Assembly (NCBI GenBank): GCA_944368775.1
Contig: CALVXB010000007.1
Coordinates: 1 to 64,000, forward strand
Direction of reading: 5' to 3'
DNA: 64,000 bases
Origin: an uncultured Clostridia bacterium
GTDB taxonomy: Bacteria; Bacillota; Clostridia; Christensenellales; Borkfalkiaceae
Shown here piece after piece: positions 26,285 to 32,808 of this stretch (within the stretch, counting starts at the first letter, position 1; each line of letters begins with the position of its first letter). Under the pieces are notes generated by a model, which had not been told where the DNA came from, did not search any database, and saw nothing but the letters and a program-made list of their open reading frames with translations. The translations under genes and the position numbers were made by a program.

Positions 26285-27058
26285 GTGGATTGGTTGTTAT
26301 CGCTGCCGCCATGGGCAGCGGCGCTGCTCGCGACCTGCTTTACGTATGCGATGACGGCGCTCGGTGCCGCGCTCGTCTTTTTTGTGCGGCGGTGCAGCGC
26401 TTCTGTGATCGACGGTATGCAGGGGACGGCCGCCGGGATCATGATCGCGGCGAGCTTCTTTTCGCTGTTGCTGCCCGCCAAGGAGAGTTTAGAAGGCACG
26501 GGTGCGGCGGCCGCGTTCATCCTGACATGCGGGTTCTGCATCGGCTGTGCCTTTATTTTGTTGGCCGAATGGCGGATGCGAAAAAGTTGTCGTTTTGCGG
26601 ACAGGGAGTGCAGGAGCGGCATCTTGACCTGTTGTGCGATGACTTTGCACAATATTCCCGAAGGATTCGCCGTCGGCGTTGCGTTTGGTTCGATCGGTGC
26701 GGGCAACACGTTTGTTGCCGCGGTGATGCTCGCGCTCGGCATCGGGATCCAGAATTTCCCGGAAGGGCTGTGCGTGGCGATCCCGCTGCGGCGGCAGGGT
26801 ATGTCGGCGGGAAAGGCTTTCTTTTTCGGGCAGTTATCCGGGCTGGTCGAGATCGCCGCAGGCGTGCTCGGTGCCGTCGCCGTACAGGCGATCCGTCTCC
26901 TGCTGCCATGGGCGCTTTCCTTTTCTGCGGGAGCGATGATCGTCGTTTCTTGCAGCGAGCTGATCCCCGCCTGCATGAGGGGCGACGGCCGGATCGCATC
27001 GGTCGGCGTCGCCGGCGGCTTTGCCCTGATGATGCTGCTCGACGTCTTATTGGGATGA
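26285..27058 (+). CDS. ZIP-family metal transporter
   Basis: ZIP proteins move zinc, iron or manganese into the cytoplasm. The 257-residue product has about eight hydrophobic segments and the two metal-site motifs of the ZupT/GufA branch: TLHNIPEGFAVGVAFG (about 121-136) and QNFPEGLCVAIPL (about 157-169), with the metal-binding His, Asn and Glu residues present. The start is GTG at 26285 with GCGGAGG upstream. Metal specificity cannot be read from the sequence. No metal-regulator gene is adjacent. Confidence 0.88.
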   Translation: MDWLLSLPPWAAALLATCFTYAMTALGAALVFFVRRCSASVIDGMQGTAAGIMIAASFFSLLLPAKESLEGTGAAAAFILTCGFCIGCAFILLAEWRMRKSCRFADRECRSGILTCCAMTLHNIPEGFAVGVAFGSIGAGNTFVAAVMLALGIGIQNFPEGLCVAIPLRRQGMSAGKAFFFGQLSGLVEIAAGVLGAVAVQAIRLLLPWALSFSAGAMIVVSCSELIPACMRGDGRIASVGVAGGFALMMLLDVLLG

Positions 27059-27106
27059 TTTTCAGAAAAACGCATTAAATTGCCGCACAAAACGCGTTTT
27101 TTCGCG

Positions 27107-27138
27107 TTTTGCATAGTACTATGTCACACATAATTTAT
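27107..27138 (+). repeat. CATAGTACTATG element, copy 4
   Basis: TTTTGCATAGTACTATG then TCACACATAATTTAT. It is preceded by a hairpin AAAACGCG-TTTTTT-CGCGTTTT (27089-27110) that may terminate the ZIP gene. The same hairpin-plus-element block occurs near 37.33 kb. Confidence 0.9.
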
Positions 27139-27176
27139 AGAAAAAGAAAACGAGCCGGACATTTCTGTCCGGCTCG
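27137..27176 (-). terminator. Terminator of the SRP RNA
   Basis: On the minus strand CGAGCCGGAC, loop AGAAAT, GTCCGGCTCG is followed by TTTTCTTTTTC. Confidence 0.95.
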
Positions 27177-27466
27177 CCGTCTGCGAAAGAACTGTGCATC
27201 CTCCGTTGAAAATGTGCGCCGAAGCGTTAACACCGCAGGTGACTCCTGCAAAGCTTCCTTATGGCACACGGACACATCCGCTTAGTGCTGCTATATCCCT
27301 ATCCTGACACGGTTCACGGCAGCCCGTTGCATAAGACCTTGCGATCAACATTCCTTACGGTGCGCGGCCTTCCACGCGCAAGTCCGAGGGAGGCATTCGG
27401 TTCTGCTATAGCGGATTGCAGATGCAGGGCACCGCTAACTCCCCACCTAGCACAGCAATATTATTT
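27177..27466 (-). ncRNA. ffs: Signal recognition particle RNA, large Gram-positive type
   Basis: SRP RNA binds Ffh and targets nascent membrane and secreted proteins. The minus strand shows the 5' Alu-domain hallmark GTGCTAGGTGGGGAG with TAGCGGTGCC following, as in Bacillus scRNA. The conserved domain IV lies at 27307-27288: GTCAGG-ATA-GGGA-TAT-AGCAGC, a GNRA loop of sequence GGGA, with TAAGCGG just after. The length of about 290 nt fits the long Bacillota form with an Alu domain. The 5' end is approximate. The minus-strand TATAAA near 27471 could be its -10. Confidence 0.95.
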
Positions 27467-27573
27467 TATACTATGCAGAAAAAATTTGCAACTGATTTCG
27501 CAAACTATCTTCGTAAAAAAGTGCAAAGCGGGGCGAATATGCGCGAAATCTTCCATCGATCTACCGCGAACAG

Positions 27574-27603
27574 TTGCGAAACCGTGCCCCTTTGTATTAT
27601 AAT
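27574..27603 (+). promoter_or_regulatory. Promoter of the tautomerase gene
   Basis: TTGCGA (27574-27579), 18 bases, TATAAT (27598-27603), followed by AAAGGAGG before the ATG. Confidence 0.65.
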
Positions 27604-27632
27604 AGTAATCAGTTTGAAAAAGGAGGCAAAAT

Positions 27633-27872
27633 ATGCCGCACATATCGGTCAAAATGTTGGAAGGAAGAAGCGAAGAGCAGAAAGAAAAGCTCGCCGCCGC
27701 GCTCGTGCGCGCGCTGACAGAAGAATTGCATTGTTCCGATCACTATGTGACCTGCACGGTCGAAGATTACAGCGCAGAAGCCTGGCAGGAGGTCTTTCGC
27801 AAAGAGATCGCCGAAAAGCCGAAGGACGTCGTCTACAAAAAGGCAGAATACGACCCCAAAAGCCTGTTATAA
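27633..27872 (+). CDS. 4-oxalocrotonate tautomerase family protein
   Basis: The 79-residue product begins MPHISVKMLEGRS. After Met removal Pro1 becomes the catalytic base of this beta-alpha-beta family. Members isomerise keto-enol substrates, but chromosomal copies in Firmicutes usually have no known substrate, and I cannot assign one. The length is slightly above the usual 60-75 residues. It has its own promoter and a strong ribosome-binding site (AAAGGAGG). The Mrp-type gene follows after 43 bases and may be co-transcribed. Confidence 0.8.
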   Translation: MPHISVKMLEGRSEEQKEKLAAALVRALTEELHCSDHYVTCTVEDYSAEAWQEVFRKEIAEKPKDVVYKKAEYDPKSLL

Positions 27873-27915
27873 GCGCGGGTCGCAAACAATATAAGCGTTA
27901 AGTTAAGGAGTTATT

Positions 27916-28722
27916 ATGGCGGAATGTACACATGATTGCGGCAGCTGCGGCGAAGACTGCGCCCAGCGCGATATGCGCAAAGCGCCGCATGAACTGAGCA
28001 AGATCAAAAAGGTGATCGGCATCGTGAGCGGCAAGGGCGGCGTCGGCAAGTCGCTGACTTCGGCCATGCTCGCGGTGACGGCGGAGCGCAACGGCTTTCG
28101 TACGGCCATCCTCGACGCGGACATCACCGGACCCTCTATCCCCAAAATGTTCGGCATCACCGAAAAAGCGATGGGCACGGAACTCGGCATCCTCCCCGTC
28201 AAGAGCAAAAAGGGGATCGAGATCATGTCGATGAACCTGTTGCTGGAAGAGGATACCGACCCCGTCATCTGGCGCGGCCCGGTCATCGCGGGCGCTGTGC
28301 TGCAATTTTGGACGGACGTCATCTGGAACGACGTCGACTATATGTTCGTCGATATGCCACCGGGGACGGGCGACGTGCCGCTGAGCATCTATCAGTCGAT
28401 CCCTCTGGACGGGATCATCGTCGTGACGACGCCGCAAGACCTCGTCTCGATGATCGTCTTGAAGGCGGCGCATATGGCCGAAAAGATGAACATCCCCATC
28501 CTCGGCATCGTCGAAAACATGAGCTATGTGGTCTGCCCCGATTGCGGAAAGAAGATCGAGATCTTCGGCAAGAGCCGCGTCGGCGAACTCGCCGCAGAGG
28601 TCGGCTGCAAGAACGTCGCGCATATTCCCTTCGATCCTGCGCTGACCAAGTGTGCGGACAGCGGGCTGATCGAACTGTTTGAAGGGGACTATTTGGACGA
28701 GTTGTTCCGCTCGATCGAGTAA
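27916..28722 (+). CDS. Mrp/NBP35 family iron-sulfur carrier ATPase
   Basis: This P-loop ATPase family binds and transfers iron-sulfur clusters. The 268-residue product has an N-terminal Cys cluster (CTHDCGSCGEDC, residues 4-15), the deviant Walker A GKGGVGKS (about 41-48), LDADITGPSIP (about 67-77), the Walker B region VDMPPGTGD (about 142-150) and a C-terminal CPDCGKK near 206 that supplies the bridging cluster ligands. No iron-sulfur assembly genes are adjacent in the window. AAGGAG precedes the ATG. Confidence 0.93.
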   Translation: MAECTHDCGSCGEDCAQRDMRKAPHELSKIKKVIGIVSGKGGVGKSLTSAMLAVTAERNGFRTAILDADITGPSIPKMFGITEKAMGTELGILPVKSKKGIEIMSMNLLLEEDTDPVIWRGPVIAGAVLQFWTDVIWNDVDYMFVDMPPGTGDVPLSIYQSIPLDGIIVVTTPQDLVSMIVLKAAHMAEKMNIPILGIVENMSYVVCPDCGKKIEIFGKSRVGELAAEVGCKNVAHIPFDPALTKCADSGLIELFEGDYLDELFRSIE

Positions 28723-28786
28723 ATCGCTTTCGCGTGCCGGCGCAAGTGAGCGCCGGGCGCAAAGGTGCGCTCTCGGCAGCAAAAAG

Positions 28787-28814
28787 AAAAGCCGCCCGTA
28801 TTTGGACGACTTTT
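28787..28814 (-). terminator. Terminator of tRNA-Leu, possibly bidirectional
   Basis: AAAAGCCGCCC (28787-28797) pairs with GGACGACTTTT (28804-28814) through two G-U pairs. On the minus strand it is followed by CTTTTT. It may also end the Mrp-type transcript. Confidence 0.75.
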
Positions 28815-28816
28815 CT

Positions 28817-28903
28817 TGGTGCCGCTGGTCGGACTCGAACCGACACGGTATCGCTACCACTGGATTTTGAGTCCAGCGCGTCTGCCAATTTCACCACAGC
28901 GGC
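28817..28903 (-). tRNA. tRNA-Leu (anticodon CAA)
   Basis: An 87-nt cloverleaf on the minus strand with acceptor GCCGCTG/CAGCGGC, discriminator A and an encoded CCA. The anticodon arm is CTGGA-CTCAAAA-TCCAG, giving CAA. The long variable arm and GGTTCGAGTCC T-arm are typical of a type II tRNA. Confidence 0.97.
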
Positions 28904-28923
28904 AATTTGCGTTAGCGTTGCTT

Positions 28924-28952
28924 ATTATACTATAAAACGAAAAATATAGCAA
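28924..28952 (-). promoter_or_regulatory. Promoter of tRNA-Leu(CAA)
   Basis: Minus strand TTGCTA (28952-28947), 17 bases, TATAAT (28929-28924). Confidence 0.7.
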
Positions 28953-29052
28953 GCAAAAAGCAAATCGATTTGCAAATTTTTCCCCGAAGCCGGGCGATGC
29001 CTGCATAGGGGAGCGCCGTGCCTCTCGGTTTGGCAAATGGCGAAAAAGGACG

Positions 29053-29084
29053 TTTTACAGAGTACTATGTGTGATATAGATCGT
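29053..29084 (+). repeat. CATAGTACTATG element, copy 5
   Basis: TTTTACAGAGTACTATG then TGTGATATAGATCGT. The ATG inside its core (29067) is the likely start codon of the DUF1893 gene. Confidence 0.85.
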
Positions 29085-29495
29085 GCAAGATCCATGCTTG
29101 AAGGCCATTCCGTCGTCTGCGTGCGCAAAGATGAAGCGCGCATCAGCGACGAGCGCGGCATCCGCCCGCTGCTCGAAATGATCGGGCGGGGCGAGTCGCT
29201 GTGCGGCTTTTGCGTCGCCGACAAGATCGTCGGAAAGGCTGCGGCGCTTCTGTTTTCGATCTTGCAGCCGGAGGCGCTGTATGCGCGCGTGTTGAGCGAG
29301 GGCGGCGCGACCGTGCTCGAAAAGTTCAAGATCCCGTATTCTTGCGGCACCCTCACGGAAAAGATCGTTAACCGTGCGGGCACGGATATTTGCCCGATGG
29401 AAAAGACGGTTTTCAACATCGACGACCCGCAGGAGGCTCTTGCTGCGCTGTGCGAGACGGCCGCTCGGCTGCGCGCGGAGGCGGACAACCGCTAA
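29067..29495 (+). CDS. DUF1893 family protein
   Basis: The 142-residue product matches the DUF1893 family: SVVCVRKDEARISDERGIRPLL, GFCVADKIVGKAAALLF (about 48-64), then VNRAGTDICPMEKTVFNIDDP (about 108-128), with a conserved Cys in CPMEK. The fold resembles the cytidine deaminase group, but no activity is known to me. I chose the ATG at 29067, inside the dispersed element. An in-frame ATG at 29037 would add ten residues. Neither has a well-placed Shine-Dalgarno sequence; AAAGGA lies 17 bases before 29067. Confidence 0.8.
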   Translation: MCDIDRARSMLEGHSVVCVRKDEARISDERGIRPLLEMIGRGESLCGFCVADKIVGKAAALLFSILQPEALYARVLSEGGATVLEKFKIPYSCGTLTEKIVNRAGTDICPMEKTVFNIDDPQEALAALCETAARLRAEADNR

Positions 29496-29506
29496 ATATA
29501 GGAAAA

Positions 29507-29527
29507 GGACAGCGCATAGCGCTGTCC
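29507..29527. terminator. Hairpin between DUF1893 gene and lexA
   Basis: GGACAGCGC-ATA-GCGCTGTCC is a perfect 9-bp stem between convergent genes. The flanking T content is poor on the plus strand, and on the minus strand CTTTTCC follows, so it probably ends lexA. Confidence 0.6.
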
Positions 29528-29576
29528 CGTATTAAAAATCGGAGAATTTGTGTGCTTGGTCGAATGCCGCGGCCTC

Positions 29577-30167
29577 TTAAAAGCTGCGGACCAGCCCGAT
29601 CACCTTGCCGAGGATCACGACTTCATCGACGACGATGTCGTCCATGGTCGGGTTTTCGGGGTGGAGGACAAAATATCCGTCTTTTTTGTAGAAGCGCTTG
29701 ACGGTCGCGCTGTCGTCGAGCAGGGCGACGACGATGTCGCCGTCGTCGGCCGTCTGTTGGCGGCGGACGACGATCTTGTCGCCGTCGAGGATGCCCGCAT
29801 CGATCATGCTCGTGCCCTGCACGTTGAGCATGAACAGCTCGCTGCCTGCAAAGCTGCCGGCGGGGAATGAGTAGTAGTCCTCGTAATTTTCGTAGGCGAA
29901 GATGGGCTGACCTGCCGTGACGGTACCGATGAGCGGAATGTTGACGGAAGAACTCCGCTTAAAGCTGACCGCACGGTTTTTGTTGGGCGAGCGCGAAAGC
30001 AGCCCCTCGTTTTTGAGCTTTTCGAGATAATAATAGGCGGACGCCGTCGACTTGATGTGCAGCTTTGCACAGATCTCGCGCACCGTCGGAGAGTAGCCGT
30101 TCTCGGCGTTGTACTCGTTGATGTAGTTCAAAACGGCCTGCATTTTGTTTCTGCTGCTCTCTGACAT
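29577..30167 (-). CDS. lexA: SOS repressor LexA
   Basis: LexA represses DNA-damage genes and cleaves itself when RecA filaments form. The 196-residue product has an N-terminal winged HTH (SPTVREICAKLHIKSTASAYYYLEKL, about 26-51) and a C-terminal S24 peptidase domain. The cleavage site is Ala-Gly in TVTAGQP (about 83-89). Catalytic Ser lies in GTSMIDAGI (about 117-125) and Lys in SATVKRF (about 153-159). The ATG at 30167 has AGGAGG upstream. The promoter region carries a LexA-type box, so the gene should be autoregulated. Confidence 0.96.
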   Translation of the reverse strand: MSESSRNKMQAVLNYINEYNAENGYSPTVREICAKLHIKSTASAYYYLEKLKNEGLLSRSPNKNRAVSFKRSSSVNIPLIGTVTAGQPIFAYENYEDYYSFPAGSFAGSELFMLNVQGTSMIDAGILDGDKIVVRRQQTADDGDIVVALLDDSATVKRFYKKDGYFVLHPENPTMDDIVVDEVVILGKVIGLVRSF

Positions 30168-30191
30168 CGCGCATTCCTCCTGCTTGTTTCT

Positions 30192-30230
30192 ATTATAGCA
30201 GAATCCTTCAAAAAAAGCAAACAAATGTTT
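30192..30230 (-). promoter_or_regulatory. lexA promoter with LexA box
   Basis: Minus strand TTGCTT (30220-30215), 17 bases, TATAAT (30197-30192). The palindrome AAAC-AAAT-GTTT at 30219-30230 has the GAAC-N4-GTTC layout of Gram-positive SOS boxes and touches the -35. It lies 10 bases from the -35 of the divergent small gene and could also affect that. Confidence 0.7.
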
Positions 30231-30239
30231 ATAAAATTC

Positions 30240-30268
30240 TTGATTATTTTTTCATAACGCGCTATAAT
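30240..30268 (+). promoter_or_regulatory. Promoter of the Cys-rich small protein
   Basis: TTGATT (30240-30245), 17 bases, TATAAT (30263-30268), followed by GCGGAGG before the ATG at 30285. Confidence 0.75.
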
Positions 30269-30284
30269 TTGTGCGGAGGTCGAT

Positions 30285-30467
30285 ATGGAAACGCAAAAAT
30301 GTGTATTGTATGACCGCGACTGCATCGGCTGTTTGGAGTGCGAGATGTGCGACCTGGACCCGAACAAAGTGTGTGATAACTGTGGCAAGTGCCTGGATAT
30401 CAAAGACTTTGCCACGATCAGGATCGACGGGATCGTTACAGACGAATCGAACAAAAGCGTAAAATAA
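30285..30467 (+). CDS. Small Cys-rich protein, possible iron-sulfur or zinc protein
   Basis: The 60-residue product has eight cysteines: Cys6, a CIGCLECEMC cluster (about 14-23) and CDNCGKC (about 30-36). Repeated C-x2-C-x2-C spacing suggests metal or Fe-S binding, ferredoxin-like in spirit but too short for a classical 2[4Fe-4S] ferredoxin. The function is unknown to me. It has its own strong promoter and a good ribosome-binding site (GGAGG), and shares the promoter region with lexA. The U32 peptidase gene follows after 57 bases, probably in the same transcript. Confidence 0.75.
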   Translation: METQKCVLYDRDCIGCLECEMCDLDPNKVCDNCGKCLDIKDFATIRIDGIVTDESNKSVK

Positions 30468-30524
30468 AGTGCTGTGCGCTGCGCGCGGGCTTTTGCCTTG
30501 CGCCGCACGTTCACGGAGGTTGTG

Positions 30525-32780
30525 ATGGACGCTAAGAGAGCGGAAGTGCTGGCTCCCGCAGGGGATAAAACGGCGTTTGAAGCGGCGCTTGCCGCCGGGG
30601 CGGATGCGGTCTACCTCGGCCTGCAAGATTTTTCTGCGCGCAAGTCCGCCGCCAACTTTACCGTCGACGACCTTGCCGAAGCCGCCCGCAAAGCGCACGC
30701 GCTGGGGGCGAAGGTGTACGTCGCCCTGAATACGCTCGTCAAGGAAGGGGAGCGCGAAAACTTTTTTGTAAGCGCGCTGCAGGCTTGGAATGCGGGTGCG
30801 GACGCGCTGATCGTGCAGGAGCTCTTCCTCGGCCGTGAACTCAAGCGGCTGTATCCGGAGATGGAGCTGCACCTCTCCACGCAGGCGGGCGTCTGCAACG
30901 CGGAGGGGGCGCGCCTTGCAAAGGAATACGGCTTTTCGCGCATCATCCTCGCCCGCGAGACGCCGCTTTCCGACATCGCGCGCATCGCCGCGATCGTCGA
31001 GACGGAGTGCTTCGTGCAGGGCGCGCTCTGCACCTGCTTTTCGGGGCAATGTTACTTTTCATCCGTCGTCGGCGGCAACAGCGGCAACCGCGGTCTGTGC
31101 AAACAGCCCTGCCGCAAGCGCTATTCCATCGACCGCGCTGGGTTTGAAAAGCCCGCCTATCGCCTCTCTCTCGCCGATCTGTGTGTGGGTGAGGATATTG
31201 AAAAGCTGCTGCAAGCGGGCGTATCCTCTTTCAAGATCGAGGGGCGCATGCGCTCCGCTGCCTACGTCGGAGCCGCCGTGCGGTACTACCGCGATATATT
31301 AGACGGAACGGGCGATCGGGCGCAAGATCTCTCCGACTTAAAGCGCACCTTCAACCGCGGCAACTACACCAAGGGCTACCTCTTCGGGCAGGACAAAAAT
31401 CTGCTCTCGCCCGCCATCCAAGGGCACATCGGCGAGGCGGTCGGCAAAGTCGAGGGCAAGGACAAGAGCGGACGCTATCTGTTCGTGCGCTCCACCTTTG
31501 TGCCGCAGGATAAAGACGGGTTCAAGGTCGTCCGAGGCGGCGCGGAAGAAGTGGGCGGCGCGCTCTGGCGCAGCGGCTATCCCGCGGCAAAGGGCGGGTT
31601 TTACATTCCGTTCGACGCAAAATACCGCCGCGGCGACGACGTCTGCCTGACGCTGGACAACGCGCTCGCCGCACGCATCGAAAAGCGCCGCCGCGCGGCC
31701 GAAGTGCGGCTCTCTATAACGATGCGGGCAGGGGAACCGCTGCGCGTCGCGGCGCGCGGCAAATTCGGCGCATACAGCGCGCAGTCTCCCTTTATCGCGG
31801 AGCCCTCGCGCAGCCGCCCGACGACGAGAGAAGAACTCGCCGACTGCTTTTTGAAAGTGGACGGGCTGCCGATCGACGTCCGCTTTGACGAGATCGATAC
31901 AGACGGGCAGAGCTTTGCCGTGCGTTCGCAGCTGAACGCGTTTCGGCGCGCGGTGTGGGCGGATATCTACGGGCGCCTTTCGGCGGCGCACCCGCCTTTG
32001 GAAGAGCGCGGCATTCCGCCGCAGCCCGCCTTTGCGGCAGAACCGGCGCAAGGGCGGCTCGCCGTCATCGACCGCGATTTTTCTGCGCCCTGCTATCGGG
32101 AACGGATGCTCGATTACGCGATCTTTGACCACGTCGACTGCAAAAATGAGGGGTATATTCGCGATTTTTTACATTATGCGAAGTACTATGCCAGACATAA
32201 ATACCTCTATCTGCCCGCTTATTGCACGGGCGACGACCTGAAAATATATGAGCCGCTGCTGCCGCTGTTTGACGGCGTCTACGCGGACGGGTACTATGCG
32301 CTGCGGCTGAGCCGCGAAAAAAATATCCCGCTCTTTGCGGGGACGGGAATGAACCTCTTCAACCGCGATGACGCGCTCGGCGCGCTAAAAGCGGGCGCGG
32401 GGGAGATCGCGCTTTCCAAAGAGCTTTCCCTCGCGGAGATCGCCGCGATCGACATTCCGTCCGCCTTTGTGTTTGCGGGCGGGCGGACGCGGCTGATGGA
32501 CCTCGGGCATTGCCCGTTCGGAAGGCGCTGCTCATCCTGCGACCGCACCGTCAACCGCTATATGCTGCGCGACGAGGGCGGGCGGGAGTTTCCGCTGCTG
32601 CGCGCGCAGCGCTCTGTTTGCCGCTTTACCGTCTATAACTGCGTGCCGCTGCGCGTCGAATGGGGCGGCAATAAGCTGTTCGATCTGAGCGCCTCGCCGC
32701 CGGAAGAAAAGGAGCGCATCCTCTCCGGAAGCGCGGGTGGCGCGTTCACGGCGGGCGCATCGAAAAAAGGAATTTATTGA
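30525..32780 (+). CDS. U32 family peptidase (RlhA/collagenase-like)
   Basis: The 751-residue product belongs to peptidase family U32. Characterised members mostly work in RNA hydroxylation or modification rather than proteolysis. Visible are EVLAPAGDKTAFEAALAAGA (about 5-24), DAVYLGLQDFSARKSA, the U32 signature region ECFVQGALCTCFSGQCYFSS (about 161-180) with clustered Cys, GNRGLCKQPCRKRY (about 186-199), and KIEGRMRSAAYV near 235. The long C-terminal part (about 330-750) corresponds to DUF3656 plus a second barrel-like half and ends with CPFGRRCSSCDR. I chose the ATG at 30525 for its GGAGG. A dispersed-element copy is embedded at 32174-32205. Confidence 0.9.
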   Translation: MDAKRAEVLAPAGDKTAFEAALAAGADAVYLGLQDFSARKSAANFTVDDLAEAARKAHALGAKVYVALNTLVKEGERENFFVSALQAWNAGADALIVQELFLGRELKRLYPEMELHLSTQAGVCNAEGARLAKEYGFSRIILARETPLSDIARIAAIVETECFVQGALCTCFSGQCYFSSVVGGNSGNRGLCKQPCRKRYSIDRAGFEKPAYRLSLADLCVGEDIEKLLQAGVSSFKIEGRMRSAAYVGAAVRYYRDILDGTGDRAQDLSDLKRTFNRGNYTKGYLFGQDKNLLSPAIQGHIGEAVGKVEGKDKSGRYLFVRSTFVPQDKDGFKVVRGGAEEVGGALWRSGYPAAKGGFYIPFDAKYRRGDDVCLTLDNALAARIEKRRRAAEVRLSITMRAGEPLRVAARGKFGAYSAQSPFIAEPSRSRPTTREELADCFLKVDGLPIDVRFDEIDTDGQSFAVRSQLNAFRRAVWADIYGRLSAAHPPLEERGIPPQPAFAAEPAQGRLAVIDRDFSAPCYRERMLDYAIFDHVDCKNEGYIRDFLHYAKYYARHKYLYLPAYCTGDDLKIYEPLLPLFDGVYADGYYALRLSREKNIPLFAGTGMNLFNRDDALGALKAGAGEIALSKELSLAEIAAIDIPSAFVFAGGRTRLMDLGHCPFGRRCSSCDRTVNRYMLRDEGGREFPLLRAQRSVCRFTVYNCVPLRVEWGGNKLFDLSASPPEEKERILSGSAGGAFTAGASKKGIY
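32174..32205 (+). repeat. CATAGTACTATG element, copy 6 (inside the U32 gene)
   Basis: Core AGTACTATG followed by CCAGACATAAATACC, in frame, encoding part of KYYARHKYLY. Confidence 0.8.
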
Positions 32781-32808
32781 GCGCGTTGGCGCTTTATGTG
32801 TGTGAACT

